A DNA stretch of 64,000 bases from UKL13-2 sp038321965 (GTDB lineage Bacteria; Pseudomonadota; Gammaproteobacteria; Burkholderiales; Usitatibacteraceae): contig JBBQFL010000003.1 of assembly GCA_038321965.1 (NCBI GenBank), positions 1 through 64,000 on the forward strand, written 5' to 3'. Of the stretch, positions 27,366-35,891 are shown one piece after another (position 1 is the first letter of the stretch; every line of letters begins with the position of its first letter). The notes beneath the pieces are model-generated. The model searched no databases. It was given only the letters and a program-made list of their open reading frames with translations, and was not told the DNA's origin. The translations under genes were made by a program, and so were the position numbers.

Positions 27366-27908
27366 ATGACGACAGTAATCAAACTACGCATTTCGCTTAT
27401 CGTCGCGATGGCCAGAAATCGGGTCATCGGCAGCAACAACCAGATGCCTTGGCATCTTCCTGCAGATTTCGCCTATTTCAAGAAAACCACAGTTGGGCAC
27501 CCCATCATCATGGGTCGAAAAACTTTTGAATCGATCGGCAAAGTCTTGCCTGGGCGCCGAAATATCGTAGTGAGCCGTAACCGGGCTCTTCACGTCAATG
27601 GGGCCGACGTCATTCACTCTTTGGATGAGGCCATTCGCAGTTGCGAGGGTAACGAGGAGATTTTTGTCATTGGCGGCGCTTCTATATATGCAGAAGCGCT
27701 ACCGCGTGCGGACCGACTATACGTCACGGAAGTTGACGTCGCGCCAAATGGTGAAACCATGTTTCCAGTTATTGACAAGTGCAGCTGGGTTGAGACGGCC
27801 CGTCAGCGAGTCGAGCCAGACGCAAAAAACGCGTACGCAATGGAGTTCGTGGTGCTGGAGCGCATCACAGCGTCGACTAGTACCCTAGACAGTAGAAGTC
27901 GCTCCTGA
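27366..27908 (+). CDS. folA: Dihydrofolate reductase
   Basis: DHFR reduces dihydrofolate, the by-product of ThyA, back to tetrahydrofolate. The 180-residue protein starts MTTVIKLRISLIVAMARNRV and has the substrate loop NQMPWHLPADFAYFK, MGRKTFESIG, LPGRRNIVVSR and IGGASIY. The gene begins 7 bases after the thyA stop, a common pairing. The longer in-frame start at 27294 lies inside thyA and is unlikely. Its stop is only 2 bases from that of the convergent phaM-like gene. Confidence 0.97.
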   Translation: MTTVIKLRISLIVAMARNRVIGSNNQMPWHLPADFAYFKKTTVGHPIIMGRKTFESIGKVLPGRRNIVVSRNRALHVNGADVIHSLDEAIRSCEGNEEIFVIGGASIYAEALPRADRLYVTEVDVAPNGETMFPVIDKCSWVETARQRVEPDAKNAYAMEFVVLERITASTSTLDSRSRS

Positions 27909-27910
27909 AA

Positions 27911-28342
27911 CTAGCGTGCCTTTCGCGTTGAAGGTTTCTTTTTTGCGGGCGAGTCGGTTTTTGAAACCTCAGGTGTACCCTGCTGCATCATGTTCCACGC
28001 CCACATGGCAGGATTCATTGCAGCAGTGCCAAGTGCCAACGACTCCAAATCAGGGACGCCTGCAGTGTTTCCCGACTGCGCATTCTTGCTTGCCTCACCC
28101 ATCGACGCGAGAACAGACTGTTGGTATTTGAGCGTTTGCAACGATAACTCCACCATCCCGACAGTACCCTTTAGCCATGTGAGAACGGTTTCAAGCTCAT
28201 TGATCTTGCGCTCGACCTCTTTCGGATCCAGCATTGCAAACATTGATGGCGCCGCGGCCCCGGGATTTACGCCAGCGGGGTTAAGCATTGATTGAAATAA
28301 CGCGAAGTAGTCTGGAATTGGTGAGCCAGAAGGAGTCGTCAT
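27911..28342 (-). CDS. PhaM-like polyhydroxyalkanoate granule protein
   Basis: The 143-residue protein resembles PhaM of Cupriavidus, which activates PHA synthase and ties granules to DNA. It has a helical core (MLDPKEVERKINELETVLTW, LQTLKYQQSVLA), a middle region with AMWAWNMMQQ, and a basic C-terminal tail SPAKKKPSTRKAR of the type that binds DNA. It lies 8 bases after the PHA depolymerase gene on the same strand, which supports a role in PHA storage. Confidence 0.8.
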   Translation of the reverse strand: MTTPSGSPIPDYFALFQSMLNPAGVNPGAAAPSMFAMLDPKEVERKINELETVLTWLKGTVGMVELSLQTLKYQQSVLASMGEASKNAQSGNTAGVPDLESLALGTAAMNPAMWAWNMMQQGTPEVSKTDSPAKKKPSTRKAR

Positions 28343-28350
28343 ATCTACAG

Positions 28351-29580
28351 TCAGTTGTGTTTGGCGATGAACTTACGAACCTTAGGGTAGACCATTTCGC
28401 GATACTTGCGGCCACTGAAAATACCATAATGACCGACTGCCGGTGCGGTGTAGTGCTCGCGTTTGGCCGCAGGCAAGCCAGTACATAGCGTATGTGCAGC
28501 CTGCGTCTGGCCACTACCCGAAATATCGTCGAGCTCGCCTTCAATCGTGAACAGCGCAGATTTCTTTATTGCGGCCGGTTTCACAAGTGCACCCGCAACC
28601 TCCAGCGTGCCACGGGCGAGACTCTGGTCGTGAAACACGCGCACAATCGTATCCAGATAGTACTCTGCAGGCAGATCCATGACCGCGTTGTATTCGTCGT
28701 AAAACTTGCGATGCGCTTCAGCGCTCTCGCCATCTCCCGCGACCAACTGTTTGTAGTAGTCGATGTGTGAATCCATATGACGATCCGGATTCATGGCGAT
28801 AAATCCGGTGTGCTGCAAAAATCCGGGATACACGCGGCGCATGGCACCCGGATATTTCACCGGCACTCGCTGAACCACGTTTTGTTCAAACCAGGACAAC
28901 GGCCGACGCATGGCAAAATCGTTTACCGACGTCGGATTCTTGGTGGTGTCAATCGGCCCCCCCATCATGGTCATGCTATTTGGTAAGGCTTCTCCCTGCG
29001 CTGCCATCAGTGCGATTGCTGCCAGTACTGGTACCGTGGGCTGACACACCGAAACCACGTGAATCTTCGAATGATGCGAGCCGCGCATGAAGCGGATGAA
29101 TTCCTGCACATAAGCTACATAGTCGTCAAAATGGAATGGGCCCGCAGCAAGCGAAACTTCGCGAGCGTCTTTCCAATCGGTTATCGTGACGTCATGATGC
29201 GGCAGCATGGTCCGTACCGTATCCCGCAACAGGGTCGAGAAGTGACCGGAAAGCGGCGCGAAAATGAGAACCTTTGGTTCACCCAATGTTGCCCTTGCTT
29301 TCTTGAAATGCAGCAACCGGCAAAAGGGTTTGTCGAGAATCACTTCCTCGATGACTTCAACCGTACGACCGTTGACCTCAACGTGAGGAATGTCGAACGC
29401 GGGGCGCGTATAACTTTTGCCGAGTCTGAGCATCAGCTCAAAGCTTGCCGCCATCTTGTTTGCCTGTGGCGCATATGACACGGGCGAAAAAGGATTGCCA
29501 AAAGCTACAGCATTGGCACGCGCCCACCAGTTCCATGGCTCAAGTACGGCACGTTGTAAATCGTGCATTTGGTACAGCAT
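28351..29580 (-). CDS. phaZ: Intracellular polyhydroxyalkanoate depolymerase
   Basis: This enzyme mobilises stored polyhydroxybutyrate granules. The 409-residue protein matches the intracellular PhaZ type: MLYQMHDLQRAVLEPW start, a lipase-box-like VVSVCQPTVP in which Cys replaces Ser as nucleophile, SMTMMGGPIDTTKNPT, and a C-terminal AVGHYGIFSGRKYREMVYP containing the catalytic His. It is transcribed with the phaM-like gene 8 bases downstream. No PHA synthase is in the window. Confidence 0.93.
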   Translation of the reverse strand: MLYQMHDLQRAVLEPWNWWARANAVAFGNPFSPVSYAPQANKMAASFELMLRLGKSYTRPAFDIPHVEVNGRTVEVIEEVILDKPFCRLLHFKKARATLGEPKVLIFAPLSGHFSTLLRDTVRTMLPHHDVTITDWKDAREVSLAAGPFHFDDYVAYVQEFIRFMRGSHHSKIHVVSVCQPTVPVLAAIALMAAQGEALPNSMTMMGGPIDTTKNPTSVNDFAMRRPLSWFEQNVVQRVPVKYPGAMRRVYPGFLQHTGFIAMNPDRHMDSHIDYYKQLVAGDGESAEAHRKFYDEYNAVMDLPAEYYLDTIVRVFHDQSLARGTLEVAGALVKPAAIKKSALFTIEGELDDISGSGQTQAAHTLCTGLPAAKREHYTAPAVGHYGIFSGRKYREMVYPKVRKFIAKHN

Positions 29581-29798
29581 ATTTACTCTCCAAAAGCGAC
29601 TTGTATCAAAGAAAGGTGCGTCGTCTATGGCATCTCTGCGCTCAAGGTTGCGATGCCATCAATATTCTACTGCACCGCAACATGCATCAATGTAGACCGT
29701 TACCAAAGACACGAGAAGTAACGAATTCTGATACCATCGTAGGCGGATGGAACAACTTATAACTTCTTTAATTTCAACAACTTAACAATTGACTTTGT

Positions 29799-30809
29799 AT
29801 GCACTCGACACTCTCAAGACAGTCTGAAACCAACAGTAACAGCGGTTTTTACCCGCCGATCGAGCCATTCCAGACCGGCAGTCTGCCGCTCGATGCGATA
29901 CACATCATGTATTTTGAGCAGTCTGGAAATCCAGCCGGTATCCCCATCGTATTTTTGCACGGTGGTCCGGGTTCGGGCGCGTCAGCGGCGCATCGTCAGT
30001 TTTTCGACCCCTCGTTTTATCGAATTGTCATTTTTGATCAGCGTGGTGCGGGGCGCTCAGTTCCGCTTGGAGAATTGCGCGACAACACTACTCCGCACTT
30101 GATCGAGGATATGGAGACCTTGCGCAAACATCTGGGCATCGAGCGGTGGATGGTATTTGGCGGCTCTTGGGGATCAACGTTGGCACTCGCTTACGCCGAG
30201 CACTATCCCCAGCGAACCATGGCGCTTATCTTGCGCGGTATTTTCCTTTGTCGGCAAGCCGAGATCGACTGGTTCCTCTCAGGTCTCCGGCATATTTATC
30301 CGGAGGCATGGCGCAAGTTTGCCGGGCACTTGTTAGATAACAAACATGTGCGTGAGACCAGCACTGAGCCTGATGATATTCTCAAGGCGTACTACGCGCT
30401 GTTGACGAATCCGGATAAGGCGATCCATTTGCCGGCCGCACGTGTCTGGAGCATGTATGAAGGTTCGTGTTCGACGTTGCTACCAAACGAAGCGCTGGTG
30501 GCCAACTTCGGCTCAGACAGGATGGCGCTTGGTCTGTCACGAATAGAAGCGCACTATTTTGTAAATGACATCTTCCTGCCCACCAATTTCCTGATCGACA
30601 ACGTCGGCAAGATACGCCATATCCCGACAACGATTGTGCAGGGTCGCTACGACGCAGTTTGCCCAATCATCTCGGCTGATGACCTCGCGCGCGCTTTTCC
30701 CGAAGCCGATTATCACATCGTGAACGATGCAGGTCACTCTGCCTTCGAACCGGGAATCAAGGCAAAGCTGCTTGAAACAATGGAAAAGCTCAAAGTACGT
30801 TTTCGTTAG
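29799..30809 (+). CDS. pip: Proline iminopeptidase
   Basis: An alpha/beta-hydrolase that removes N-terminal proline from peptides. The 336-residue protein has the oxyanion region FLHGGPGSGASAAHRQFFD, FDQRGAGRS, and the nucleophile elbow GGSWGSTLALAYAEHYP. The catalytic Asp is in VQGRYDAVCP and the His in AGHSAFEPG. Length and motifs fit the S33 iminopeptidase family. It diverges from phaZ across 218 bases. The ribosome-binding site is weak. Confidence 0.94.
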   Translation: MHSTLSRQSETNSNSGFYPPIEPFQTGSLPLDAIHIMYFEQSGNPAGIPIVFLHGGPGSGASAAHRQFFDPSFYRIVIFDQRGAGRSVPLGELRDNTTPHLIEDMETLRKHLGIERWMVFGGSWGSTLALAYAEHYPQRTMALILRGIFLCRQAEIDWFLSGLRHIYPEAWRKFAGHLLDNKHVRETSTEPDDILKAYYALLTNPDKAIHLPAARVWSMYEGSCSTLLPNEALVANFGSDRMALGLSRIEAHYFVNDIFLPTNFLIDNVGKIRHIPTTIVQGRYDAVCPIISADDLARAFPEADYHIVNDAGHSAFEPGIKAKLLETMEKLKVRFR

Positions 30810-30835
30810 ATTTTCCAAACACCGCAGATTTCTCC

Positions 30836-31300
30836 ATGAAGAAATTCCTGAAAGCCGTACGGCTGGATAACTCCGACGCAGAGCTATACCAGCAAGGCGG
30901 CGCTTGCGACGAGGATGAATGGGTTACCTCAGGCGGGTTCGCGGTTTGCAATCTGCGGGAAGGTTACCGCTGCGAGCCCCGCTGTTTCTGCGACAGCTCC
31001 TTTATGTCCCTGACGCGGCGGGCACGATGCACGCTTGCCGAAGTGGTAGCAGTCGCAGACGCAGATCTCGAAATTTTCAAAGATCAGATGGCGCAACATT
31101 TATTATTTGACTGGAAAGCGCCGGATTTTGAAACGGCGCGAGGTGTCGCCGAAGAAGAGATCAACTATACCGCTGAACTGGCGGCCACTTTCCCCACCGA
31201 AGTGTGGATCACAGTCACTCGCTCACCGGGCGAGGACGGTGCCATCGAAGAAAAGTACAACCAATACCAACGCTTGATGGTGGGCGCGCACAAGCTGTAA
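30836..31300 (+). CDS. Uncharacterised protein resembling DUF6505
   Basis: The 154-residue protein has no signal or membrane segment. It begins KKFLKAVRLDNSDAELY and has a C-terminal helix pair (APDFETARGVAEEEINYTAEL) followed by TVTRSPGEDGAIEEKYN. This pattern recalls the DUF6505 family, whose function is unknown. A cysteine-rich part near residues 40-65 (CNLREGYRCEPRCFCDSSF) is unusual and could bind metal. It lies 26 bases after pip and may be co-transcribed with it. Confidence 0.7.
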   Translation: MKKFLKAVRLDNSDAELYQQGGACDEDEWVTSGGFAVCNLREGYRCEPRCFCDSSFMSLTRRARCTLAEVVAVADADLEIFKDQMAQHLLFDWKAPDFETARGVAEEEINYTAELAATFPTEVWITVTRSPGEDGAIEEKYNQYQRLMVGAHKL

Positions 31301-31333
31301 CCCTGGAAACGGCCCCCGTCAAATGCCGCGGTT

Positions 31334-31681
31334 CTAAACGCCGAGCAAATCCACTTCAAACAACAGCGTCGCGTTTGGCGGAATGACGCCCCCGGCACCG
31401 CGCACGCCATAGCCCAATTCCGGTGGTATGACCAGTCGGCGCGTGCCGCCAATTTTCATGCCGGCAACTCCCTCGTCCCAGCCGCGAATCACTTGCCCGC
31501 CACCCAGGGAAAACTGAAACGGCTGGCCGCGATCCTTGCTTGAATCAAATTTGGCACCTGCAACGCCATCGGTGTAGAGCCAGCCGGTATAGTGTACGGA
31601 CACGAGATTTCCGCGCTGAGCTTCAGCGCCGGTGCCTGCCACAGTATCTTCAAACTGCAAGCCGCTTGGAGTGGTGTTCAT
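31334..31681 (-). CDS. FKBP-type peptidyl-prolyl cis-trans isomerase
   Basis: This 115-residue protein is a single FKBP domain of cytosolic type without a signal peptide. It contains VSVHYTGWLYTDG, KFDSSKDRGQPFQFSLGGGQVIRGWDEG, with the conserved binding-pocket residues, and the C-terminal IPPNATLLFEVDLL. It accelerates proline isomerisation in protein folding. A GAAAGGCAG site precedes the ATG. It lies between the convergent DUF6505-like gene and the Nudix gene on its own strand. Confidence 0.95.
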   Translation of the reverse strand: MNTTPSGLQFEDTVAGTGAEAQRGNLVSVHYTGWLYTDGVAGAKFDSSKDRGQPFQFSLGGGQVIRGWDEGVAGMKIGGTRRLVIPPELGYGVRGAGGVIPPNATLLFEVDLLGV

Positions 31682-31724
31682 AGACTGCCTTTCGAGTTAT
31701 TGGGATGATTAGCGAACGTCAGGC

Positions 31725-32441
31725 TTAGCCTGAATCGAGGGCCATTTTAACCGGCGGCTCGAACGTTATGCCGCGTGCATTGGAAAGTACCCGGGTAAAA
31801 GTCACCAGCATTCCTGCAGTGGCACCCCAAATATATCGGCTACCGAATGGAATCGCATAGTACTCACGCATACGCCCTTTGTACATGGCCGACTCGACCC
31901 GATGGTTGGCGGGTTGAACGAGAAAATCTAGCGGCACTTCAAAACATTCTGCGACCTCGGTTGGATCCGGCCGACACTCCACAGGCGGTTCAAGCCAGCC
32001 AACCACCGGCGTAATGAGATAGCCCGTACCGGTCGTGTAACGCGGGATGCTGCCGAGCACGGTAATGCGATTTACGTCGAGGCCGGTCTCTTCCCCGGTT
32101 TCGCGCAACGCGGTCTGTTCAACAGTGGGATCGTGCTCCTCAACTCTCCCACCGGGAAAGCTGATCTGGCCGGCATGATCAGTGAGATGTGCTGTGCGCT
32201 GGGTGAAAAGTACCGTCGGTCCGTCCGAACGAGCAATCACCAGAATCAGTACTGCCGCTGCCTTCAGCGATTTTTGCGCCGGACGTTGATTGATCAGGGT
32301 CTCGGATTCACCATCATCAGAAAAACCTGCGTCGCTGTTTTGACCGACACCATGCGGCTGCGAGAGCCAATGCGCGAGGGTTTCGCGATTCAGAGTGCCG
32401 CTGGCATGATCAACCCCGCACGCTTCATCTTTTGTTAGCAT
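31725..32441 (-). CDS. Nudix hydrolase, CoA pyrophosphatase type
   Basis: The core has the CoA-specific signature LFTQRTAHLTDHAGQISFPG followed by the Nudix box GGRVEEHDPTVEQTALRETG (then EETGLD), which together identify CoA pyrophosphatases of the NudL/YeaB group. They cut CoA and derivatives to 4'-phosphopantetheine and ADP. The frame extends to an ATG at 32474, which overlaps the start of the divergent maiA-like gene by two bases. The internal ATG at 32441 (MLTKDEACGV) or one at 32465 is more likely. The N-terminal 75 residues before the Nudix fold are variable. Confidence 0.9.
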   Translation of the reverse strand: MLTKDEACGVDHASGTLNRETLAHWLSQPHGVGQNSDAGFSDDGESETLINQRPAQKSLKAAAVLILVIARSDGPTVLFTQRTAHLTDHAGQISFPGGRVEEHDPTVEQTALRETGEETGLDVNRITVLGSIPRYTTGTGYLITPVVGWLEPPVECRPDPTEVAECFEVPLDFLVQPANHRVESAMYKGRMREYYAIPFGSRYIWGATAGMLVTFTRVLSNARGITFEPPVKMALDSG

Positions 32442-32472
32442 CAAGCCATTATAAACGCCGGACATTTCAATC

Positions 32473-33126
32473 ATGATCGTATACGACTACTTCCGCTCAT
32501 CGGCTGCGTTTCGGCTGCGCATCGCGCTAAACCTGAAAGGCCTCTCGCCCGAGCGCCGCTATGTTCATTTGGCCAACAACGCCCATCGCGCAGCGGAATA
32601 TCTCGCTGTCAACCCGCAGGGACTCGTGCCATACCTCATCGACGACGATGGCTTCGAGCTGTCGCAGTCTATGGCGATCATCGAGTACCTCGATGAAACT
32701 CATCCAACGCCGCGGCTCATTCCAGCCGATGTCAAGGAACGTGCTTTCGTTAGAAGCATCGCTCAGATCGTCGCCTGCGATATTCATCCCATTAACAACA
32801 AACGTATCCTCGATAAGCTGGCCGACGATTTTCAGGCTGGTGACGGCGTAAAGACACGCTGGTACTGCGGGTGGATACACGAAGGGTTCGTCGCACTCGA
32901 AAAGGTACTGGAAAAACGCAGCATACAAAGCGCGTTCTGCGTTGGCGAGACGCCGACTATCGCGGACATCTGTCTGATACCTCAAGTCGCCAACGCCAAT
33001 CGCTTCAAATGCGCGCTGGACGCGTTCCCGCGCATTATCGATATCTATCAGCACGCGATGAAGTTATCGGCATTTCACGACGCACAGCCATCGAAGCAGC
33101 CGGATTTCCCGAAAGCGGAAAAGTAG
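32473..33126 (+). CDS. maiA: Maleylacetoacetate isomerase / zeta-class glutathione S-transferase
   Basis: Zeta-class GSTs isomerise maleylacetoacetate to fumarylacetoacetate in tyrosine or gentisate breakdown. The 217-residue protein has the class motif SSAAFRLRIALN near the N-terminus (usual form SSCSWRVRIAL, so the Cys is absent here), VNPQGLVPYL, LSQSMAIIEYLDETHP and a helical C-terminal domain with DICLIPQVANANRF. No other aromatic degradation gene is adjacent, so the physiological substrate is uncertain. No strong Shine-Dalgarno sequence is seen before the ATG. Confidence 0.85.
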   Translation: MIVYDYFRSSAAFRLRIALNLKGLSPERRYVHLANNAHRAAEYLAVNPQGLVPYLIDDDGFELSQSMAIIEYLDETHPTPRLIPADVKERAFVRSIAQIVACDIHPINNKRILDKLADDFQAGDGVKTRWYCGWIHEGFVALEKVLEKRSIQSAFCVGETPTIADICLIPQVANANRFKCALDAFPRIIDIYQHAMKLSAFHDAQPSKQPDFPKAEK

Positions 33127-33301
33127 AAACTTCTTATCTGGCGGGGATTTCCGCGCAAAAAGCGACTGGAAGCCTTACCGAATATAGAGTTTCGCGCGAA
33201 TGTCTCAAAATATTACCATTTGGAGACACCGTGCCACGTTCCCAAGAAGGGCTGGAACTTTTCTTGCCGCTAAAGGTAATTAAGGTAAACAACCTTTCAT
33301 C

Positions 33302-33970
33302 ATGCCCTTGACCGACCCAACCCAAGACCTGGCCTTGTTGGCTGAAATGCGCAGCGGCAATGCTGGCGCGTTTGAGCAGCTTTATCGCCGGCATCAGGGG
33401 CCGTTATACCGGTTTGCAGTGCTTCGTTGCGGTTCAGCCGATTCTGCAGCAGATATCGTTCAGGAGGTTTTCTTGGCCTTGTTAAATGACACATTGAAGT
33501 TTGACCCCAGCCGCGGCGTATTGCAGGGGTTTCTCTTTGGTGTGGCCAGAAATCTACTTTTGAAACAGCATGAAGCCAGGCGCCGATATGTGTCGAGCAG
33601 CAACGTGTATGACGGCGATACGTCCGACGACGAGGTTGTGGATGATGGGGCTGGCCCGCTTGAAAAATTGCTCGCAAATGAGGCTGCGGAAAACGTTCGC
33701 CATGCTCTGCAGAAAATTTCCCCCCACTATCGGGATGTGTTGATTCTCTACGAAATGCACGATCTTGCATACATTGATATCGCCCAGATATGCGGCATCG
33801 ATCTGGGTACGGTTCGCTCGCGTCTGTCACGGGCGCGCGCAAAACTGCTGAACTTGTTACAAGGCGATCTCGCAGTCTCATCCCGTTGTCCGCCCAGGCA
33901 GCCGCCGGATATCGATGGCAACAGCGTCTTAGAGCCCTCGTCTACTTTCCCGCTGGAGGCACGTTCATGA
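33302..33970 (+). CDS. ECF-type RNA polymerase sigma factor
   Basis: The 222-residue protein has sigma region 2 (FEQLYRRHQGPLYRFAVLR, DIVQEVFLALL) and region 4 with a helix-turn-helix (LAYIDIAQICGIDLGTVRSR). The C-terminal 30 residues are an extra Pro/Ser-rich tail. It would direct polymerase to a small regulon, probably including its own operon. A GGAACTTTTC sequence about 50 bases upstream resembles an ECF -35 element, but I see no clear matching -10. The stop overlaps the start of the next gene by 4 bases. Confidence 0.9.
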   Translation: MPLTDPTQDLALLAEMRSGNAGAFEQLYRRHQGPLYRFAVLRCGSADSAADIVQEVFLALLNDTLKFDPSRGVLQGFLFGVARNLLLKQHEARRRYVSSSNVYDGDTSDDEVVDDGAGPLEKLLANEAAENVRHALQKISPHYRDVLILYEMHDLAYIDIAQICGIDLGTVRSRLSRARAKLLNLLQGDLAVSSRCPPRQPPDIDGNSVLEPSSTFPLEARS

Positions 33971-34521
33971 GCGAAAGCAAGACCCCAATAGCAATATTGA
34001 CAGTCTCGCCAATTGATCGCGCGCTTGATACTTTGCGGCAGGAGGCGGAGAAGCTGAACACGCCCGCGTATGTCGAAAACATACTGATGGCAGCGTTCGC
34101 TACCGCGCAGACCGGAAAAGCGGGCGTAACCACGGCAAAGGCACATCTTGAAAGCAGCCGCGATCAATTTGCGCGTATGGTCAGTCAGTGGTTCGCGCCG
34201 GGCTTTGCGGTGGCTGCCAGTGTCGTTATGGCGTCGTGGATGATGCTCTCGCCGCTTCCGCAGGCGGTTGACGATGTCAGCGTGACGTCGATGTCAACAC
34301 TGGCCGATGCAAGCGAGGCCGCCAATCCCTTTATTGCATTTCAGTCGCTGGAACGCATTGCACTTGAGCCCTCGCCGCGTTTGATTTCAGCCAATGTGCC
34401 GCGCAGCTCGCTCGCTGCCTACGGTGTGCCAATTGACCCTGAAACAGCAGGGCAATCGGTGCGCACTGAAATGCTGGTTGCAGCCAACGGCCAGCCGCTC
34501 GCCATGCGTTTTATGCCCTGA
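33967..34521 (+). CDS. Single-TM protein coupled to the ECF sigma factor, likely anti-sigma
   Basis: The ATG at 33967 overlaps the sigma stop (ATGA), giving 184 residues and translational coupling. A cytoplasmic N-terminal part of about 75 residues is followed by one membrane segment (about 75-96, FAPGFAVAASVVMASWMML) and an outer part of about 85 residues. That layout and position are typical of anti-sigma factors, but no zinc-binding HxxxCxxC motif is present and the N-terminal part is not a recognised anti-sigma domain. The assignment rests on context. Confidence 0.65.
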   Translation: MSESKTPIAILTVSPIDRALDTLRQEAEKLNTPAYVENILMAAFATAQTGKAGVTTAKAHLESSRDQFARMVSQWFAPGFAVAASVVMASWMMLSPLPQAVDDVSVTSMSTLADASEAANPFIAFQSLERIALEPSPRLISANVPRSSLAAYGVPIDPETAGQSVRTEMLVAANGQPLAMRFMP

Positions 34522-34559
34522 ACTTGTTTTTCTTGTCCTTCTGACTTCGGAGATTACCA

Positions 34560-35891
34560 ATGAAACCAAATTACAAACGCCTGCTGACCGCGCTCATTTC
34601 GGCCAATAGCAGCTTCTTGATCGCAGGTACCAGTGCCGCCGCAATTGCTGCACCTGAGCCACGGATTGAAACGCGAACGATCATCATCAGTGGCGAAGAG
34701 TCTGGCAGCGTCGACCAATTTGTTGCCGCCGCCAACGCGGAAGCCGACGCGCCTAGGCATGTCTACAAGGACGTGCGCGTGGTGGTTGCGGGCGATGGCA
34801 CGACCCATGTTCATACCATCCCACCCATTCCGCCGATACCACCGATGGCGAACATGCCGGATGTGGACATACTGATTTCCAATGCGATGTCGGAAGCGTT
34901 CTCAAGTTCTGCGGCGGGTTTCACAACGTTTTCGCGTGCGCCCGTGAAAAACGCGCCGTACAGCGCCGAAGTGATTTCCGAAAAGGTACAGGTGCTGCGT
35001 GATGGCAATCAGATCACCCACCGCACCACGTCGCTTGCATACCGGGACAGTGCCGGCCGGACCCGCCAGGAAGCGCGCGACGAAAAGGGCGATGTGCGCA
35101 CCATTCAGATCAATGATGCCGTTGATGGGTCTCGCTACGTGCTATCACCATCCAGGAAATTGGCCACCAAGATTGCGCTGGACAAAGACATTGCCAAACG
35201 CGTAGAGGAAATCCGTGAGAAGGCCAGGGCCGCGGCGAAAGCAGATGGCAGGGCAGTAATCATTGAGCGCGGCAATCCGGGCGAGACTATTGTCGTCAAG
35301 CGTATGGATGGACTAAGCAAAGCTGGCAAGAATGAAGTCCGCGAGGAAACCACCGTAAACGTTGTGCGTATTGGTGGCGATACTGATGTCGCCGTGAATA
35401 AAGACGGCAAGAAATTCACTTATAAGCTTGGAACAGGTGGCGATCATCTAGGGCCGGCTATGGCTGAACTCGCCAGGTTAGGAACGCCAGGGCCACTGGG
35501 CACATTGGGACACAGCATCCAGGATGCACGTTGGGCTGCCAGAGCGACCAAGACCGAACTCGGGAGTCGTGAATTTGACGGGGTACGCGCTGATGGTAAA
35601 CGCACCACCTACACGATTCCGGCTGGCGAAGTCGGCAACAAGAATCCAATTACCGTTACTTCCGAGTCGTGGTTTTCCCCGGATCTGCAGGTGACGGTTT
35701 ACTCCATACAGAGCGACCCGCGCACTGGCGACTCTATCTATCGCCTGGCAAATGTGAAACGCATTGAACAGCCACTTTCCTTGTTCCGCGTACCGGAGGA
35801 TTTCGCGATACGCGATGCACGTTCGATTGCGGTTCCTGCGCCACCAGTTCCCCCAACGCCACTGACAAATCCAGTTCTACCGACCAGATAG
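34560..35891 (+). CDS. Large secreted protein linked to the ECF sigma operon
   Basis: The 443-residue protein has a signal peptide (about residues 1-31, SAAAIAAPE) and a Pro-rich stretch (PPIPPIPPM). A conserved-looking core reads PYSAEVISEKVQVLRDGNQI, YRDSAGRTRQEARDEKG, INDAVDGSRYVLSP. A second half reads GSREFDGVRADGKRTTYTIP, ESWFSPDLQVTVYSIQSDPR and FRVPEDFAI. Proteins with this arrangement are frequent in Acidobacteria and other soil bacteria and remain uncharacterised. It contains a predicted helical segment (RVEEIREKARAAAKADGR). It follows the membrane protein by 38 bases and could be the sensed or controlled envelope component. Confidence 0.75.
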   Translation: MKPNYKRLLTALISANSSFLIAGTSAAAIAAPEPRIETRTIIISGEESGSVDQFVAAANAEADAPRHVYKDVRVVVAGDGTTHVHTIPPIPPIPPMANMPDVDILISNAMSEAFSSSAAGFTTFSRAPVKNAPYSAEVISEKVQVLRDGNQITHRTTSLAYRDSAGRTRQEARDEKGDVRTIQINDAVDGSRYVLSPSRKLATKIALDKDIAKRVEEIREKARAAAKADGRAVIIERGNPGETIVVKRMDGLSKAGKNEVREETTVNVVRIGGDTDVAVNKDGKKFTYKLGTGGDHLGPAMAELARLGTPGPLGTLGHSIQDARWAARATKTELGSREFDGVRADGKRTTYTIPAGEVGNKNPITVTSESWFSPDLQVTVYSIQSDPRTGDSIYRLANVKRIEQPLSLFRVPEDFAIRDARSIAVPAPPVPPTPLTNPVLPTR

